Source: Pelobates cultripes
Taxonomy: Eukaryota; Chordata; Amphibia; Anura; Pelobatidae
NCBI GenBank assembly: GCA_933207985.1
Contig: OW240917.1
Location: forward strand, 108,217,812-108,281,811
Length of the DNA stretch: 64,000 nt
Reading direction: 5' to 3'
In this document: positions 23,701-52,047 of the stretch, one piece after another
Position numbering within the stretch: the first letter of the stretch is position 1
Layout of the letters: every line of letters begins with the position of its first letter
Notes under the pieces: model-generated
Databases searched by the model: none
Seen by the model: only the letters and a program-made list of their open reading frames with translations
What the model was told of the DNA's origin: nothing
Made by a program: the position numbers and the translations under genes

Positions 23701-24779
23701 GAGTGATATCACTTTTGTTTCTGTTTATGTAGAACTAGCCATACCTCCCCTCGCTGTGACTGACACAGCCTGCATGCAAAAAAAAAGTTTAATTTTCAGT
23801 CAGATGTTAACCTACTTTAAATGTGTTTATCTCTTGCTGTGTAAATTAAACTTTAATCACATACAGGAGGCAAGGTCTAGCAAGCTATTAACTGTGCAGG
23901 AAATAAGAAAGAAAAATTAAACAGAAGTTGCAACAAAGGGACTTAAAACATTAGATGACTCTTTACAGGAAGTGTTTAGGAGGGCTGTGTAAGTCACACA
24001 CATGGAGGTGGTACTAGGGCTGCATTAACAAAATTATTTAAGTCCTAAATGGCAGAGAATTAAGAAGAGACTGCAGGGTCACGAAGTATACACCAAAACT
24101 TATTCATTACGCTAAAGCTATTTTGGTGAGTATAGTGTCCCTTTAATGTCCCATTTAAAGCCTCACAAAGACTATGATTGGCTAGCAAGTGTTATATTTC
24201 ATCTACTTCGTAGGCTGGGCAGAGCTCGCAGCAGAAAGTTGCAAACCCTACAAGAGAGAACCGCTTCTTTATTTTGTTTTATATTTTTTGCATATGTTAA
24301 ACGGTTAGGGTAAGTACCATAGTTATGTTGTATTATTGCAAAGTCCATGGTGCTTTTTGCACCCTGTCATTGCTGAGATTGACTTATATGAATGCCGCAA
24401 TAAGACCCATAACATGGATGTCAGCCAGGCAGCTTGGAATACCTGGTTGCAGGTTGCCAATGACAATTATGTCCCTATTAGGGTAGTGAGCAAGCTGGCT
24501 TGTTCAGATGCTGTAATTCGTAGTGTATTGTTCATTAAGATTATTTAAGTGATGTATTCACATTTAGATGTTTAAAATGGAAAATTAAATTGGGGGAAAT
24601 GTTACTTGGATTTTTATTTATTTATTTTTTTATAGATCCTTTATTTTTGCAAACATTTTGTAACATTCAGATAGACTCAATGTATACTGAATACAGACCT
24701 AAATTAAGAAAAAATGTCTGACATTGTCATTATTGTGTTTATAGGAATTGTGGATTTTGTGTCTTTTCCACTGATGTAA
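8432..24779 (+). CDS. CTSO: Cathepsin O, papain-family cysteine protease (8 coding exons)
   Basis: Eight exons with consistent phases give 370 codons from the ATG at 8432, or 364 from the ATG at 8450, which gives a better signal peptide ([15 protein letters not shown]). The human protein is 321 residues; the extra length is N-terminal. The order is signal peptide, propeptide with a GINQFSDLS segment (the GNFD-type motif), then the mature enzyme from about [11 protein letters not shown]. The catalytic triad is intact: Cys181 in CGGCWAFS (codon 17651-17653), His318 in ANHAVLI (21754-21756), Asn338 in QNSWGTTWG (22958-22960). The oxyanion Gln is present in KNQLNCGGC. CTSO degrades proteins in lysosomes. 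The naming rests on cathepsin-O-specific stretches such as [13 protein letters not shown] and [11 protein letters not shown]. It is convergent with TDO2, as in mammals. Confidence 0.93.
9362..9990 (-). repeat. Inverted partial terminal repeat of the Penelope-like element
   Basis: This stretch is the near-perfect reverse complement of about 12240-12867, starting with the AAAAGAACATAGAAAG edge and running to the T/A-rich run near 9810 and on toward 9985. The open frame on its minus strand is the mirror of one at 12150-12440. It is a truncated, inverted terminal repeat, not a gene. Confidence 0.88.
10004..11320 (+). CDS. Penelope-like reverse transcriptase/GIY-YIG endonuclease, N-terminally truncated
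   Basis: 438 codons, open throughout. Reverse transcriptase palm motifs are visible: [18 protein letters not shown] (about residues 23-40), [12 protein letters not shown] with the catalytic Asp pair (about 62-74), and [12 protein letters not shown] (about 100-111). A Cys-rich linker follows ([13 protein letters not shown], near residue 290), then the endonuclease start [18 protein letters not shown], whose spaced Tyr residues and Gly-Lys match the GIY-YIG fold, and [20 protein letters not shown]. Such proteins nick the target and copy RNA from the nick. The fingers domain is missing, so this copy is probably inactive despite being open; upstream similarity extends a few codons before the ATG. 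Confidence 0.92.
   Translation: MRFILSHNYFLFNGKVYHQVRGTDMGTPCAPSYVNLHLGWWEQSIYASDVMLEYLPLILWWGHYIDDILIVWQGTPQQFSDLVGLLNQNDENLRFTSEFGGRSINFLDVTITIKEDGTFDSTLFRKQTATNSLLHWESYHPRPLKEGIPVGQYLRLRRNYSDIEDFKMKAKQLRTHFKEKGYPNRCLKRAYKRALLTERNQLLNDRPAKCETRETGNIRMIATYDTGWLEVRRSLDRFWPILLNDVHLKEVLGPQVNITARRGRNIRDLLVPSHFSIKSQIRPSWLGTPPCGTYCCGRCVACKYISKGSKIISDSQGQGAFKIKSFFNCNTQGLVYLLTCSCGQKYVGKTFRAFKERILDHVRSPRNHLETPISRHLKEFHHGISNHLHFCGLELVKRNPRRGNFDKTLRQRESRWIYELKTLQPLGLNEGFSFAPFI
12068..12110 (+). other. Hammerhead-ribozyme-like fold in the Penelope terminal region
   Basis: The order of parts follows a type I hammerhead: a short stem I (GCC at 12068-12070 with GGC at 12108-12110), a core-like segment CTAGAGAAA, stem II GGCGG/CCGCC closed by TTTGT (12080-12094), GAAA (12095-12098), a minimal stem III AC/GT around GCGC, and a T at the expected cleavage position. 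The core segment departs from CUGANGA, so activity is doubtful. Penelope-like elements are known to carry minimal hammerheads in their terminal repeats. Confidence 0.45.
12240..12867 (+). repeat. 3' terminal-repeat segment of the Penelope-like element
   Basis: It is the direct-orientation partner of the inverted copy at the left end. It contains a T-rich run (12388-12424) and the edge CTTTCTATGTTCTTTT. A further ~110 bp of element sequence follows to the target duplication at 12979. Confidence 0.85.
13006..13085 (+). mobile_element. TTAA-type MITE, left-end fragment
   Basis: It starts TTTTAAAGGAGCACTATAGGCACC and has the internal hairpin ACAACTTCATCTAAATGAAGTTGT typical of the family at 14600, 20869 and 26460. 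No matching right end is seen. Confidence 0.55.
13160..13274 (+). CDS. CTSO: CTSO exon 2 (propeptide)
   Basis: The acceptor follows a long pyrimidine tract (TTTTCTTTTAG) and the donor is gtaagt. The exon enters in phase 0 and leaves in phase 1. It encodes [10 protein letters not shown] and [15 protein letters not shown], the inhibitory propeptide region conserved in cathepsin O. Confidence 0.92.
13296..13470 (-). mobile_element. L2 3'-tail fragment
   Basis: On the minus strand the sequence ends in the L2 tail: GGCGCTATATAAATGGCAATAAT preceded by GTAAATCACTGCGGAATCTG, with a (TTA)n repeat at 13291-13313 on the + strand. The segment CTGTAAGCTCGTTTGAGCAG is shared with 35725-35745. It lies in CTSO intron 2. 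Confidence 0.75.
13471..14599. other. CTSO intron 2 sequence, nothing recognised
   Basis: No coding frame with family motifs and no repeat borders were seen. Confidence 0.4.
14600..14865 (+). mobile_element. TTAA-flanked MITE (CACTATAGG family)
   Basis: It begins TTAAACGACCACTATAGGCACC and ends GGCACTGTAGTGGTCCTTTAA, with the inner hairpin CCACTTCAGCTTAATAAAGTGG. The family has TTAA at both ends, suggesting piggyBac-type mobilisation. Confidence 0.75.
15841..16264 (+). mobile_element. TTAA-type MITE, diverged right end
   Basis: The left end is TTAAAGGGACACTGTAGGCACC; the interior has the CTAGTGGCTGTC/GACAGCCACTAG hairpin shared with related copies. The right end near 16260 is diverged, so the boundary is approximate. 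Confidence 0.6.
16535..16668 (+). CDS. CTSO: CTSO exon 3 (propeptide/mature junction)
   Basis: Acceptor CCATTTAG, donor gtaagt. Enters in phase 1 and leaves in phase 0. It encodes a Ser-rich variable stretch, then [13 protein letters not shown], the usual start of the mature protease, and ends in KNQLN with the oxyanion Gln. Confidence 0.93.
16669..17641. other. CTSO intron 3, nothing recognised
   Basis: AT-rich intron without recognised repeats or RNA genes. Confidence 0.45.
17642..17809 (+). CDS. CTSO: CTSO exon 4 (catalytic cysteine)
   Basis: 56 codons, phase 0 at both ends, with acceptor TTTTTCTAG and the weaker donor gttgta. It starts with [13 protein letters not shown], where the second Cys is the nucleophile, and continues with [13 protein letters not shown] and GCNGGS, conserved in cathepsins. 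Confidence 0.96.
18130..18960 (-). mobile_element. Probable Penelope-like relic with a hammerhead-like core
   Basis: On the minus strand, 18682-18659 reads CTGAGGA, a hairpin (AGA..TCT) and GAAAC, the same arrangement as the Penelope terminal region at 12071-12099 and here with a canonical CUGANGA core. The flanking sequence has no coding frame. Assignment to a Penelope-like untranslated region rests mainly on this motif, and the boundaries are guesses. Confidence 0.4.
18961..20377. other. CTSO intron 4, remaining sequence
   Basis: No gene or clear repeat border was recognised. A short ATTT-rich tract lies at about 20070-20100. Confidence 0.4.
20378..20499 (+). CDS. CTSO: CTSO exon 5
   Basis: Acceptor ATTTTAG, donor gtgagt. 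Enters in phase 0 and leaves with two bases of a codon. It encodes [18 protein letters not shown] and [10 protein letters not shown], as in cathepsin O. Confidence 0.94.
20869..21330 (+). mobile_element. TTAA-flanked MITE (CACTATAGG family)
   Basis: Left end TTAAAGGACAGCTATAGGCACC; right end GGCACTATAGTGGTCCTTTAA. Inner hairpins include CCACTTCAGCTCAATGAAGTAG and TGTCTCATTGACAGCCGCTAGAG. It lies in CTSO intron 5. Confidence 0.8.
21624..21787 (+). CDS. CTSO: CTSO exon 6 (catalytic histidine)
   Basis: Acceptor TTTTATTTAG, donor gtaact. It completes the split codon and leaves in phase 1. It encodes [20 protein letters not shown] and [15 protein letters not shown]; the His in ANHAV is catalytic. 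Confidence 0.96.
21788..22931. other. CTSO intron 6, nothing recognised
   Basis: No repeat border or coding similarity apart from the flanking exons. Confidence 0.45.
22932..23024 (+). CDS. CTSO: CTSO exon 7 (catalytic asparagine)
   Basis: Acceptor after a run of T (TTTTTTTTCAG), donor gtaagt. Enters and leaves in phase 1. It encodes [20 protein letters not shown] and IKMGEDMCG; the Asn in QNSWG is catalytic. Confidence 0.96.
23108..24146 (+). mobile_element. Outer TTAA-type MITE, interrupted
   Basis: It starts TTAAAGGATACTATAGTCACC and ends GGTGAGTATAGTGTCCCTTTAA. Its left hairpin arm, ACCACATTAGC, is cut at a TTAA by the element at 23143-23636; the sequence resumes with TTAAGCAGTTTTTAAATATAGACC. 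A related interior is seen on the opposite strand at 37300-37432. Confidence 0.7.
23143..23636 (+). mobile_element. Inner TTAA-type MITE inserted in the outer one
   Basis: It begins TTAAAGGGACACTATAGTCACC with the hairpin ACAACTACAGCTTAATGAGGTTGT, and ends GAGAGTCCCTTTAA. It sits exactly at a TTAA within the outer MITE and has TTAA on both sides. Confidence 0.75.
24745..24779 (+). CDS. CTSO: CTSO exon 8 (C-terminal tail)
   Basis: A short terminal exon after acceptor GTGTTTATAG. In the phase required by exon 7 it encodes [11 protein letters not shown] and a TAA stop. It aligns without gaps to the vertebrate cathepsin O C terminus (human GIADSVSSIFV), though only a few residues are identical. 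It is the only candidate between exon 7 and TDO2 that combines the right phase, a splice acceptor and the G-I-x-D-x-V pattern. Confidence 0.72.
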
Positions 24780-25233
24780 TTCCTGTTTCCTTTACTTGTG
24801 ATTCACAAACATCTGTATTCGTCGGTGTATGCATCCTAAAGGCCCCATTCCATTTGAAACTATTTACAAAAGGGAATCTTCTTAAACAACATAATTGCTG
24901 AGTTTTTGTTTTTTGTTTTTTGCTTTGATTCAAGTCATATGCATTGGAATCTACGCAGCAAAAATACTTTATTTATAGAAGTTATAAACCCACTTAATAT
25001 AGACTTCTATATGCAGAGACTCAGGACTCAAAGACTAAATGAAACATATATTTCATATATAATATGAAAGAATTATCTTTTACCAAAAGAGCTATTACTG
25101 TGGAACCAAGAATCTATGTTCATCCAATCCAAAATGATGTATTGTTGCTGGTAACATTCAACAATGGGTCTTTCCCTGCAGCTGCACATTTTAAACTTAA
25201 TTCAGTTGATATATAGCTGTCAAGAGCCAAAAA

Positions 25234-25239
25234 AATAAA
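25234..25239 (+). terminator. Possible CTSO polyadenylation signal
   Basis: An AATAAA lies about 455 bp downstream of the CTSO stop codon, within an A-rich stretch. It is the nearest canonical signal noticed on the + strand. There is no transcript evidence. Confidence 0.3.
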
Positions 25240-25440
25240 TCATTTTCACAATGCAACTTCCTAGCTGGGATACCCTCTCAGTGCTCCTGAGCCAAACTCT
25301 CCAAGTAACATTCTGCACTGTGCTCTTCAGAACTTGTTCAATTTGCAAATACAATCCTGTCCTTTTTACTTTATCTCACTTTTTTAATTAGCACAGGATT
25401 GACCAGCCTTTGCAATGCTCATATGAAAATGTACTAATTA

Positions 25441-25944
25441 CAGTGGTACCTCGGTTTATGAATTTAATGCGTTTTCCGGGACGTTTTCTATTGCGAAAAA
25501 TGTGTAAACCGAAACACGGTTTCCCATAGGAATGCATTGAAAACCAATTAATCCATTCTGGAGATCAGAAAAAAGTCAAAATGAGCTGGCATGGAAACCA
25601 ACCCACAATGCAGAACACAAAGTAAAAGGCAATGCAAAGACAAAGCTCAGCTCCCTACCTTTCCACAGTTTGAGAAAGGTAGGGAGCTGCAAAAATTCCA
25701 GAATGGCTCCAAAACTCAATGCAAAAGCTGTTCCAACACCTCCACACTCTACACCACGTGCTACCCACAGGCTCCAGTATGCAGGAGGCGGTGCTATAAA
25801 CCTTTCCAGTCGCAATGCATCCTGAGGAAACGTGCTTTGTATTGCGAAAAAAAAACGTACACCAACGCATTATTTTCACTGGATTTTTTATTTGTAAACC
25901 GAAAGTTATGTTAACTGAGGCGTTTGGAAACCCGGGTACCACTG
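25441..25944. mobile_element. TA-flanked MITE with CAGTGGTACC ends
   Basis: The left end CAGTGGTACCTCGG and the right end GGGTACCACTG are inverted copies, flanked by TA at 25439-25440 and 25945-25946, as in Tc1/mariner-type insertion. An internal inverted stretch, CTCCCTACCTTTCCACAG facing GAAAGGTAGGGAG, gives open frames on both strands that are not genes. Confidence 0.7.
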
Positions 25945-26459
25945 TATTGAAAAAAAAAACTGTGCAAACTTCTTAATGGGAGAAAATTACAAGAGCCGAT
26001 AACCTGAATTATCTACATAGAGATCCGCTATATATCCACTGACATATATAATATATACCTATATTAGATCAATGTTTGTCTGCCCGTCGTTATTGGACAT
26101 GGCAGACAATCAGGGCTCCATATTTTAAATGTATATGTAAGTGACCATTCACTAACCTAGTTTTGCTAATAATTATCAAAAAGAACTCAGTTTGTTTTTA
26201 TTGCCTACACGTTTTCTGCATTCCTCATAATATTTGTAACGTTTTGGAAGCTACACTATAATCTACACTAAGCTGTTATTGCCATGCTATGATCTATCTT
26301 TTCCATCTGTGTAAATGTTACCACTCAGCAAAATAACATTCACTTATTAAGTAAACACTGAATTAAAATCAAGATTGCTTAATTTAGACAAAAATAGCTA
26401 ATCTGGAAAAAGTTTAAAATTTTGCATTTAGATTTAATTCCCTGTAATTTAGAATTCAC

Positions 26460-26882
26460 TTAAAGGACCACTATAGTGCCAGGAAAACATACTCGTTTTT
26501 CTGGCACTATAGTGCCCTGAGGGTGCCCCCACCCTCAGGGTCCCACTCCCGCCGGGCTGGATGACGAGGAAAGGGTTAAATCTTACCTTTTTTCCAGCGC
26601 CGGGCGGGGAGCTCTCCTCCTCCTCTTCGGCTGAATGCGCATGCGCGGCTTTCCTATGGACGCTGGCGTCTTCTCACTGTGATTTTCACAGTGAGAAGAA
26701 CGCAAACGCCTCTGTCAATGAGCCACTAGAGGCTTTAGAGGCTGGATTAACCCATTTATAAACATAGCAGGTTCTCTGAAACTGCTATGTTTATTAAAAA
26801 AACGTGTTAAACCTAGAGGGACCTGGCACCCAGACCACTTCATTAAGCTGAAGTGGTCTGGGTGCCTAGAGTGGTCCTTTAA
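26460..26882 (-). mobile_element. TTAA-flanked MITE (CACTATAGG family), minus orientation
   Basis: Its left edge is TTAAAGGACCACTATAGTGCC and its right edge GGGTGCCTAGAGTGGTCCTTTAA. The interior is the reverse complement of the copies at 14600 and 20869, including the CACCCTCAGGGTCCCACTCC segment. Confidence 0.8.
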
Positions 26883-26894
26883 TATCCCTGCAAA

Positions 26895-27190
26895 ACAAGT
26901 ATGTCCAATTTGCGTCCCACGGGCCGCATGCAACTCACAATGATTATATTTGCTGCCCACCTGCCCTGGGGCCACTTTGAGTTGTGGCTGTGACCAGCCA
27001 CAAGACAGGAAAGATATTTCCTGTCTGATTCTTGTCTTCCCGTCCACGACTGATCGCGTTCTCCCGCAGGCCAGCCACTCCCCCTTCCCTCCTGCTCGCA
27101 GTATCAGAGGAGCGTCCGTGGAAGGAGGGGGGTGGTGTATTGGATTTGTGGGCACTGTATTAGAATGGGAGGAGGGGGCAGTGTATTAAA
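26895..27190. mobile_element. Possible hAT-like fragment
   Basis: TTGCGTCCCACGGGCCGCATG resembles the end of common vertebrate hAT-type elements. No opposite end or 8-bp duplication was found. Confidence 0.3.
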
Positions 27191-28689
27191 TTGGGTCTGC
27201 ATGGAGGCGCTGAACACTCCCCATGGAGATACCGATTGGCCGCACAGTTTTTTACCACACATGCACAATAGCCTCTCAATTCTTTCCTATGGGTTTGATG
27301 ATCTCAGCCAAAGTGAAAAACACACTCATATGACTTCAAAATCAACAAGATAAAGTTATTTGCTTTTTACAGCTGTGCAAGAGCATACATTCACCATTTC
27401 AGTCCTATTACCAAACTTCTCTTAATATGTCAAGGTAATTGGAGTGACACATTGCTTATATGCAAATACACATTTCCTTAAAATAAATTTGCACTTTTGT
27501 TTACGTTGAAGCCCTACGAGCGTGAGGACATCCATTGTCAGTAAGGCAACTTTATTTATACTGTACTTTTCTAAATAAACCTACTTTTCTATGAAAACTG
27601 ACGTTTTTGGTTTTTTTGCAGCTCCCATATAAACTAGACTGTGGATAACTAAAAGTCAATTGCACTTTATTTTATCTCTGAAACTCACAACGTGGTTTCA
27701 GTGAGGTCGAGGGCATAGTACCATTTACCTTGCTTAACGTAAACAGGTCAAAGTTAAACACAAAAGCAAATTCTAATTTTAAATTGATTCCAGATATATA
27801 TCTTGTATTTTAATATTTTAATTTTTTATTTTTATTGGATTTTCAACACTAATCAGTTGACCATATGGTACACAGTAATAACGTTAATAAGAGAGACCAA
27901 TTTTCACAAATGGATGGATAGCAATGATCCTGAATCTATCTTAAAAACATCTCTCACTTTGTCCTCTTATTTACAAATTCGCATTAGAATACTGACCAAA
28001 CATGCTCTATTCCAAGACAAATTCTTTTTAAAATCTACTGGTAAGATAATGGATAGTGTGACAAATGTCATGGGCGTCTATAGGCTAAAAGGATGAGGTA
28101 AATGAATCATGGGCACAAACAGGTCGTGGTAAAATTTAAAATGTCATGTTAACCTCAATTGGATTTAATCTAGACTTACCCTTGTTCTTTCTAGTCTTGT
28201 ACAGATTCACTTCTAGTGTGCATGCTCTGCACATCTCCTGTTTGATGCAATCTGTTTTTAGCACTTTATTTACTATTCCACATTACATCAATGAAGTAGG
28301 TTAGGATGACTTCTACAGAACTCCACAAATGAGGAATAAACTTTCAGAAATATCAAATCCAAGTCATATAAATGTAATATTTGTTCATGTAAAATAATTT
28401 ATGTTTTTGTTTATTTTTTTTAAATATGCAACCTTACCACAAGGGAATAATACTGTTTTGCAAGATATTATTAAAATCTCATATTCTTTTTGGTTAAAAA
28501 AAAACCAAAATGTTTTAAAATAAATTAATAAAATGGGTTTGTTCTTCTTTTACATCCACAGTATATGTGTCTTTTGTTTCTTTGCATTGAAGTATCAGTT
28601 TCTATGATTTCTCTGGTATTGGAAATTGTGTAAATACCACTAACCAGAGTTTGAATTTATTTTCACTAGTTGTAGGAGAGTGAAACACC
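27191..28689. other. Intergenic CTSO-TDO2, nothing recognised
   Basis: AT-rich. An open frame at 27803-28096 was considered as the CTSO terminal exon and rejected. Confidence 0.4.
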
Positions 28690-28960
28690 TTTTTTCCCCG
28701 AAAATAAGGCATTCCCTAAAATAGGCCCTAGCTTATTTTGGGGGGATGCTCGTAATATAATCCATAACCCGAAAATAAACCCTAGTCGCTAGTTCGCTAA
28801 TCTATGTTCGGGAAATTTCCCCCGAACATAGGTTTGTGGGATTCCATGCTCTTGTAAGCTAATCTATGTTCTGGGAAGTTTCCCTGAACATAAATTCGCA
28901 AGATTCCATGGCTTAGTGAACTAGTCTATGTTCTGGGGAAAGACACGATCGTGGAAAGAC
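28690..28960. repeat. Repeat with CCCCGAAAATAAGG start and internal duplication
   Basis: It begins CCCCGAAAATAAGGCATTCC, a known style of short DNA-transposon end. The word GCTAATCTATGTTC followed by GGGAA recurs at about 28795 and 28858 and in altered form at 28920, so the interior is tandemly repeated with a ~60-bp period. No matching right end was seen. Confidence 0.45.
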
Positions 28961-29768
28961 GGTAGTGATCACTAACCTGATCAAATAGTTTCCAGTAAGT
29001 AAACCCCATGTGATCAATCAAACAAACATTTAAAGTTTTGATATAACTATTACAATAGGCCCAATGCAGGAATTGAAAGATCCAGATCTACCTTGTAGAT
29101 TAGATATATTTCATTATCAAAGAAACTTGTCATATTTATTTAAGACAGTTCATTAATGGGATGCTTGTCACAGATTTTACCATATCCAGTAACAACATTT
29201 TTCATTTTCACATGTTTACATATTTGTGTACATATTCCAAATGACACATTTGCTATTCAGAGTTGGAGGTTATATATCTTCAGATTATATTATCATCTAT
29301 TGAGCATTAAAAAAAAAAAAAAGTATGTCTTTTTTTTATTACCATTACAGTATATATTATCATCTACTGAGCATTAGAAACATTTATGTATCTTTTTTTA
29401 ATAACATTACAGTATTGCATCTTAACAAGGTACATAATTATGGTTGATGAATATTTTATAAATATAAAAACTAATGTATGTAATATATATCATTTAGTAA
29501 TGCATGCAACATTAATGTTTCCAATAGACTGGTTTTACGTGACATATTCAGCTGTTGTATGCTTTATTAAATGGCTTTCAAATAAAACGAAAAAAAATAA
29601 ATACAGTGTTTATCTACTGACCAATCCTTTACTATGGCTTCACCAATCATTAACAAATTACTTCACATTGGTAAGATAAAAGAAAAGCAATCATTGCAAG
29701 TAGGCGTATTTCATGTGTAATTTCACTTGACAGAACCCCATGTACTTCAAATACGCAGAAAAAACAAT
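28961..29768. other. Intergenic, nothing recognised
   Basis: AT-rich. The segment TATATATCATCTA...GAGCATTA is partly duplicated at about 29290 and 29355. No gene seen. Confidence 0.4.
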
Positions 29769-29770
29769 TA

Positions 29771-29930
29771 CACTGAACAAAATTAAAAACGCAACACTTT
29801 TGTTTTTGCCTCCATTTTTCATGAGCTGAACTCAAAGAAAACTGAAAGTCTTTAAGAAAAAGTCTTTAGGTTCAGCTCATGAAAAATGAGGACAAAAACA
29901 AAAGTGTTGCATTTATAATTTTGTTCAGTG
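29771..29930. mobile_element. 160-bp Tc1/mariner-type MITE
   Basis: A near-perfect palindrome. The left end is CACTGAACAAAATTAAAAAC and the right end, reversed, CACTGAACAAAATTATAAAT. TA flanks both sides (29769-29770, 29931-29932). The arms run about 70 bp through CATGAGCTGAAC and meet at a short centre. No transposase. Confidence 0.85.
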
Positions 29931-30279
29931 TATTATATAGGGTTATAAAGGAAAGAATGCAGGTTTTTGACAGGTACTTGGCTGTGCAGGTTGTACACCA
30001 ATTGGTTTTATTCCAAATAACTGGACATCTCTAAAACAATATACAATAAACAAATTGATTGTGCAAATTAAATAAATATGTTAGGAAATATTTACTGAGG
30101 CTGTAGTCAGACCTTGTGTTCCAGCAGAATACTCAAAAATGCAAGGCTGCATTTCTGAGCACACCCCAGGGCTTACATACAAACTGCTTGTAATGACCAA
30201 CAAAGTATATATGACTGGTTTTATTTAAGCAACTATATTCAACCCTTATGAGCAATATTTTCCTTTATTTATTTAAATA

Positions 30280-31330
30280 ACTTTTTTTAAGTTTTGTAAA
30301 AAAAAAAAAATAGGTGTACAACAATAAGGAAGCATGAAATTTACAATATAGGCTTTACCGAATTTGCAAAGATTTGAATACAATGTACTTACATAGGTGA
30401 TACATGAAAGGGAGGGATTGTAATTGAATAAGGACAATAAACAGGTGGGAGAGTTGCTAACCAAAATCTGGAGTATTTTCTGACAGATTCTAATAATGCT
30501 GGCTGGTTAATAGTCTGGGTTTGAGAATTAGAAATATATATATATTGAACCTGGACATTGGGGAAGGTAGTGGGAAGAATGTGGGATGTGAAACTATTTA
30601 CATGTGTAGAAAGAAAGAAAGATAAGAGAAGGTTAGAGAAGTTTGACGATTGGAAGGTGTAGAGATAGGATGAAGGAGAGAAGGAAGGGGCTAGGAAAGG
30701 AAACAACTTGTCTCAAATAGTGTTGGGTGATGGTGGGTCTATGAAAAGTTCTACATGGAATATAACCCGAGGGGGGTCAGATTCCATTGGGTAGCCAGGG
30801 ATCCAAAATGAATGATTTAGGGGTGCCATTCAGTTGAGCAGTCAGTCTGTCCATGTCTAGTGCTTCTTTAATCTTGCGGATTGCAGTGGTGGAGGAGGGT
30901 ACTCAACTTTTTACCCATAGTTCTCCTATTGCTCTTCATGCTGTCAGTGCTATCCTAACTGCTAATTTATTTTTATTTCTGGTGAGCTGGTCTCAAGGGT
31001 TTGAGAGTAAAAGAGCCCAAGGTTCAAGTAGGAACGGTTTTCCCAATACTTGTTAGAGTAGTGCTTGGGCTTGTTCCAAAAAGGTTTTAGTTTATGGCAA
31101 GTCCACCAATAGTGTAGGAAGGTGCCCATCTTCCTGCATAGTTTCCCACAAAGATTTAATTTGTTAAGTCTAACAGGTTTTAAGTACCATCTAACAAAAA
31201 CATCTTAAAAGCTTGCACCCTGTGTGTGACACAAATAGTTAGTGATCCAGTAGATTCCCAGATTTCTGACCAATTACTCAATTCCTTGGGGGTGAAGGGA
31301 GGGCAAGTCTATTTCCACGCTATGTATCGT
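30280..31330 (-). mobile_element. Tx1/L1-like retrotransposon 3' end (ORF2 C terminus and 3' UTR)
   Basis: On the minus strand around 31190-31060 the translation reads RWYLKPVRLNKLN and then GTFLHYWWTCHKLKPFWNK, the conserved C-terminal region of L1-clade ORF2. Further fragments with stops follow to about 30740, then untranslated sequence ending in an A-rich run on the minus strand near 30280. It is a decayed 5'-truncated copy. Confidence 0.7.
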
Positions 31331-31682
31331 AGTAATTATTTGGAACATTGATCCTATATACAGTCATAAAGTTAATATTCTGATGGTATTTTAGGCTTAA
31401 CACTTTTCAATCATCCCATAAGCAGTGTATTTGACCAATTCACTTTTTTTGACCAAAAATCCAAAATCGTGTGTATTTACATGCTAATATTCCAGTAGAA
31501 AAAAACTGATTGGTAAGGGATACCAAATAATGTTTAATGCTTTCTATTTCTTTAATACTGTAAATTTACATAATCTATTTTTTTCTTCCCTAGTTAGCAG
31601 TCTCCAAACAAAATAGCAGTTTGTATTATATTTTGTGTGTAAAGAAAAACACTCAGTATTGAAGATAGTATATATATATATA

Positions 31683-31688
31683 TTTATT
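31683..31688 (-). terminator. TDO2: Probable TDO2 polyadenylation signal
   Basis: AATAAA on the minus strand (TTTATT on +), about 275 bp beyond the TDO2 stop codon, within an AT-repeat. It is the first canonical signal noticed after the stop. Confidence 0.45.
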
Positions 31689-31961
31689 TGTATATAAAAT
31701 GTACATTATATATGTATATAGTTTCTTGTCCTGCATATACCTCAATAATGAGGTATATGAAATATTGATTCATAGTAGTCAAAATAGATGCATGAGGTTT
31801 AGGAAAACGCATAAAGTAGTTTGTTTGAATAAGTCCTTGTTTAAATTAGTCTTTAGTCCTGAGACTCATAATTAGTGCTTAGTTGTTAGTATGCCCATTT
31901 ACTTTACGATTTGTGATAGTATATTATTAGTGAAAATTCTTACTGTGCAAATAAACCTTTT

Positions 31962-51951
<19,990 letters not shown>

Positions 51952-52011
51952 TGTTGTATGTTAGTTCACTGGGATGATCAATATACATGACCTTAATTTG
52001 TTTTGTGCTTT

Positions 52012-52047
52012 GCTTTTATATCATGTGCTCACATTGTGTCAGCCAAT
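52012..52047 (-). promoter_or_regulatory. TDO2: TDO2 core promoter: TATA box and CCAAT box
   Basis: On the minus strand TATAAAAGC lies at 52020-52012, about 62-69 bp before the start codon, which implies a 5' UTR of roughly 30-40 bases. CCAAT appears on the + strand (ATTGG on the gene strand) at 52043-52047. A TATA promoter fits the tightly regulated, liver-type expression known for TDO2; no hormone response element was confirmed. Confidence 0.6.

Noticed and set aside
25576..25942. Overlapping frames on both strands
   Set aside because: They lie inside the palindromic TA-flanked MITE.
28018..28096. Frame reading KIMDSVTNVMGV, resembling the cathepsin O C terminus
   Set aside because: No AG acceptor in the required phase precedes it; the exon at 24745 has an acceptor, phase and stop that all fit.
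31595..31618. Strong acceptor followed by a short frame before TDO2's 3' end, considered as CTSO exon 8
   Set aside because: The translation (SSLQTK after the split codon) does not match the cathepsin O tail, and the position abuts the TDO2 3' UTR.
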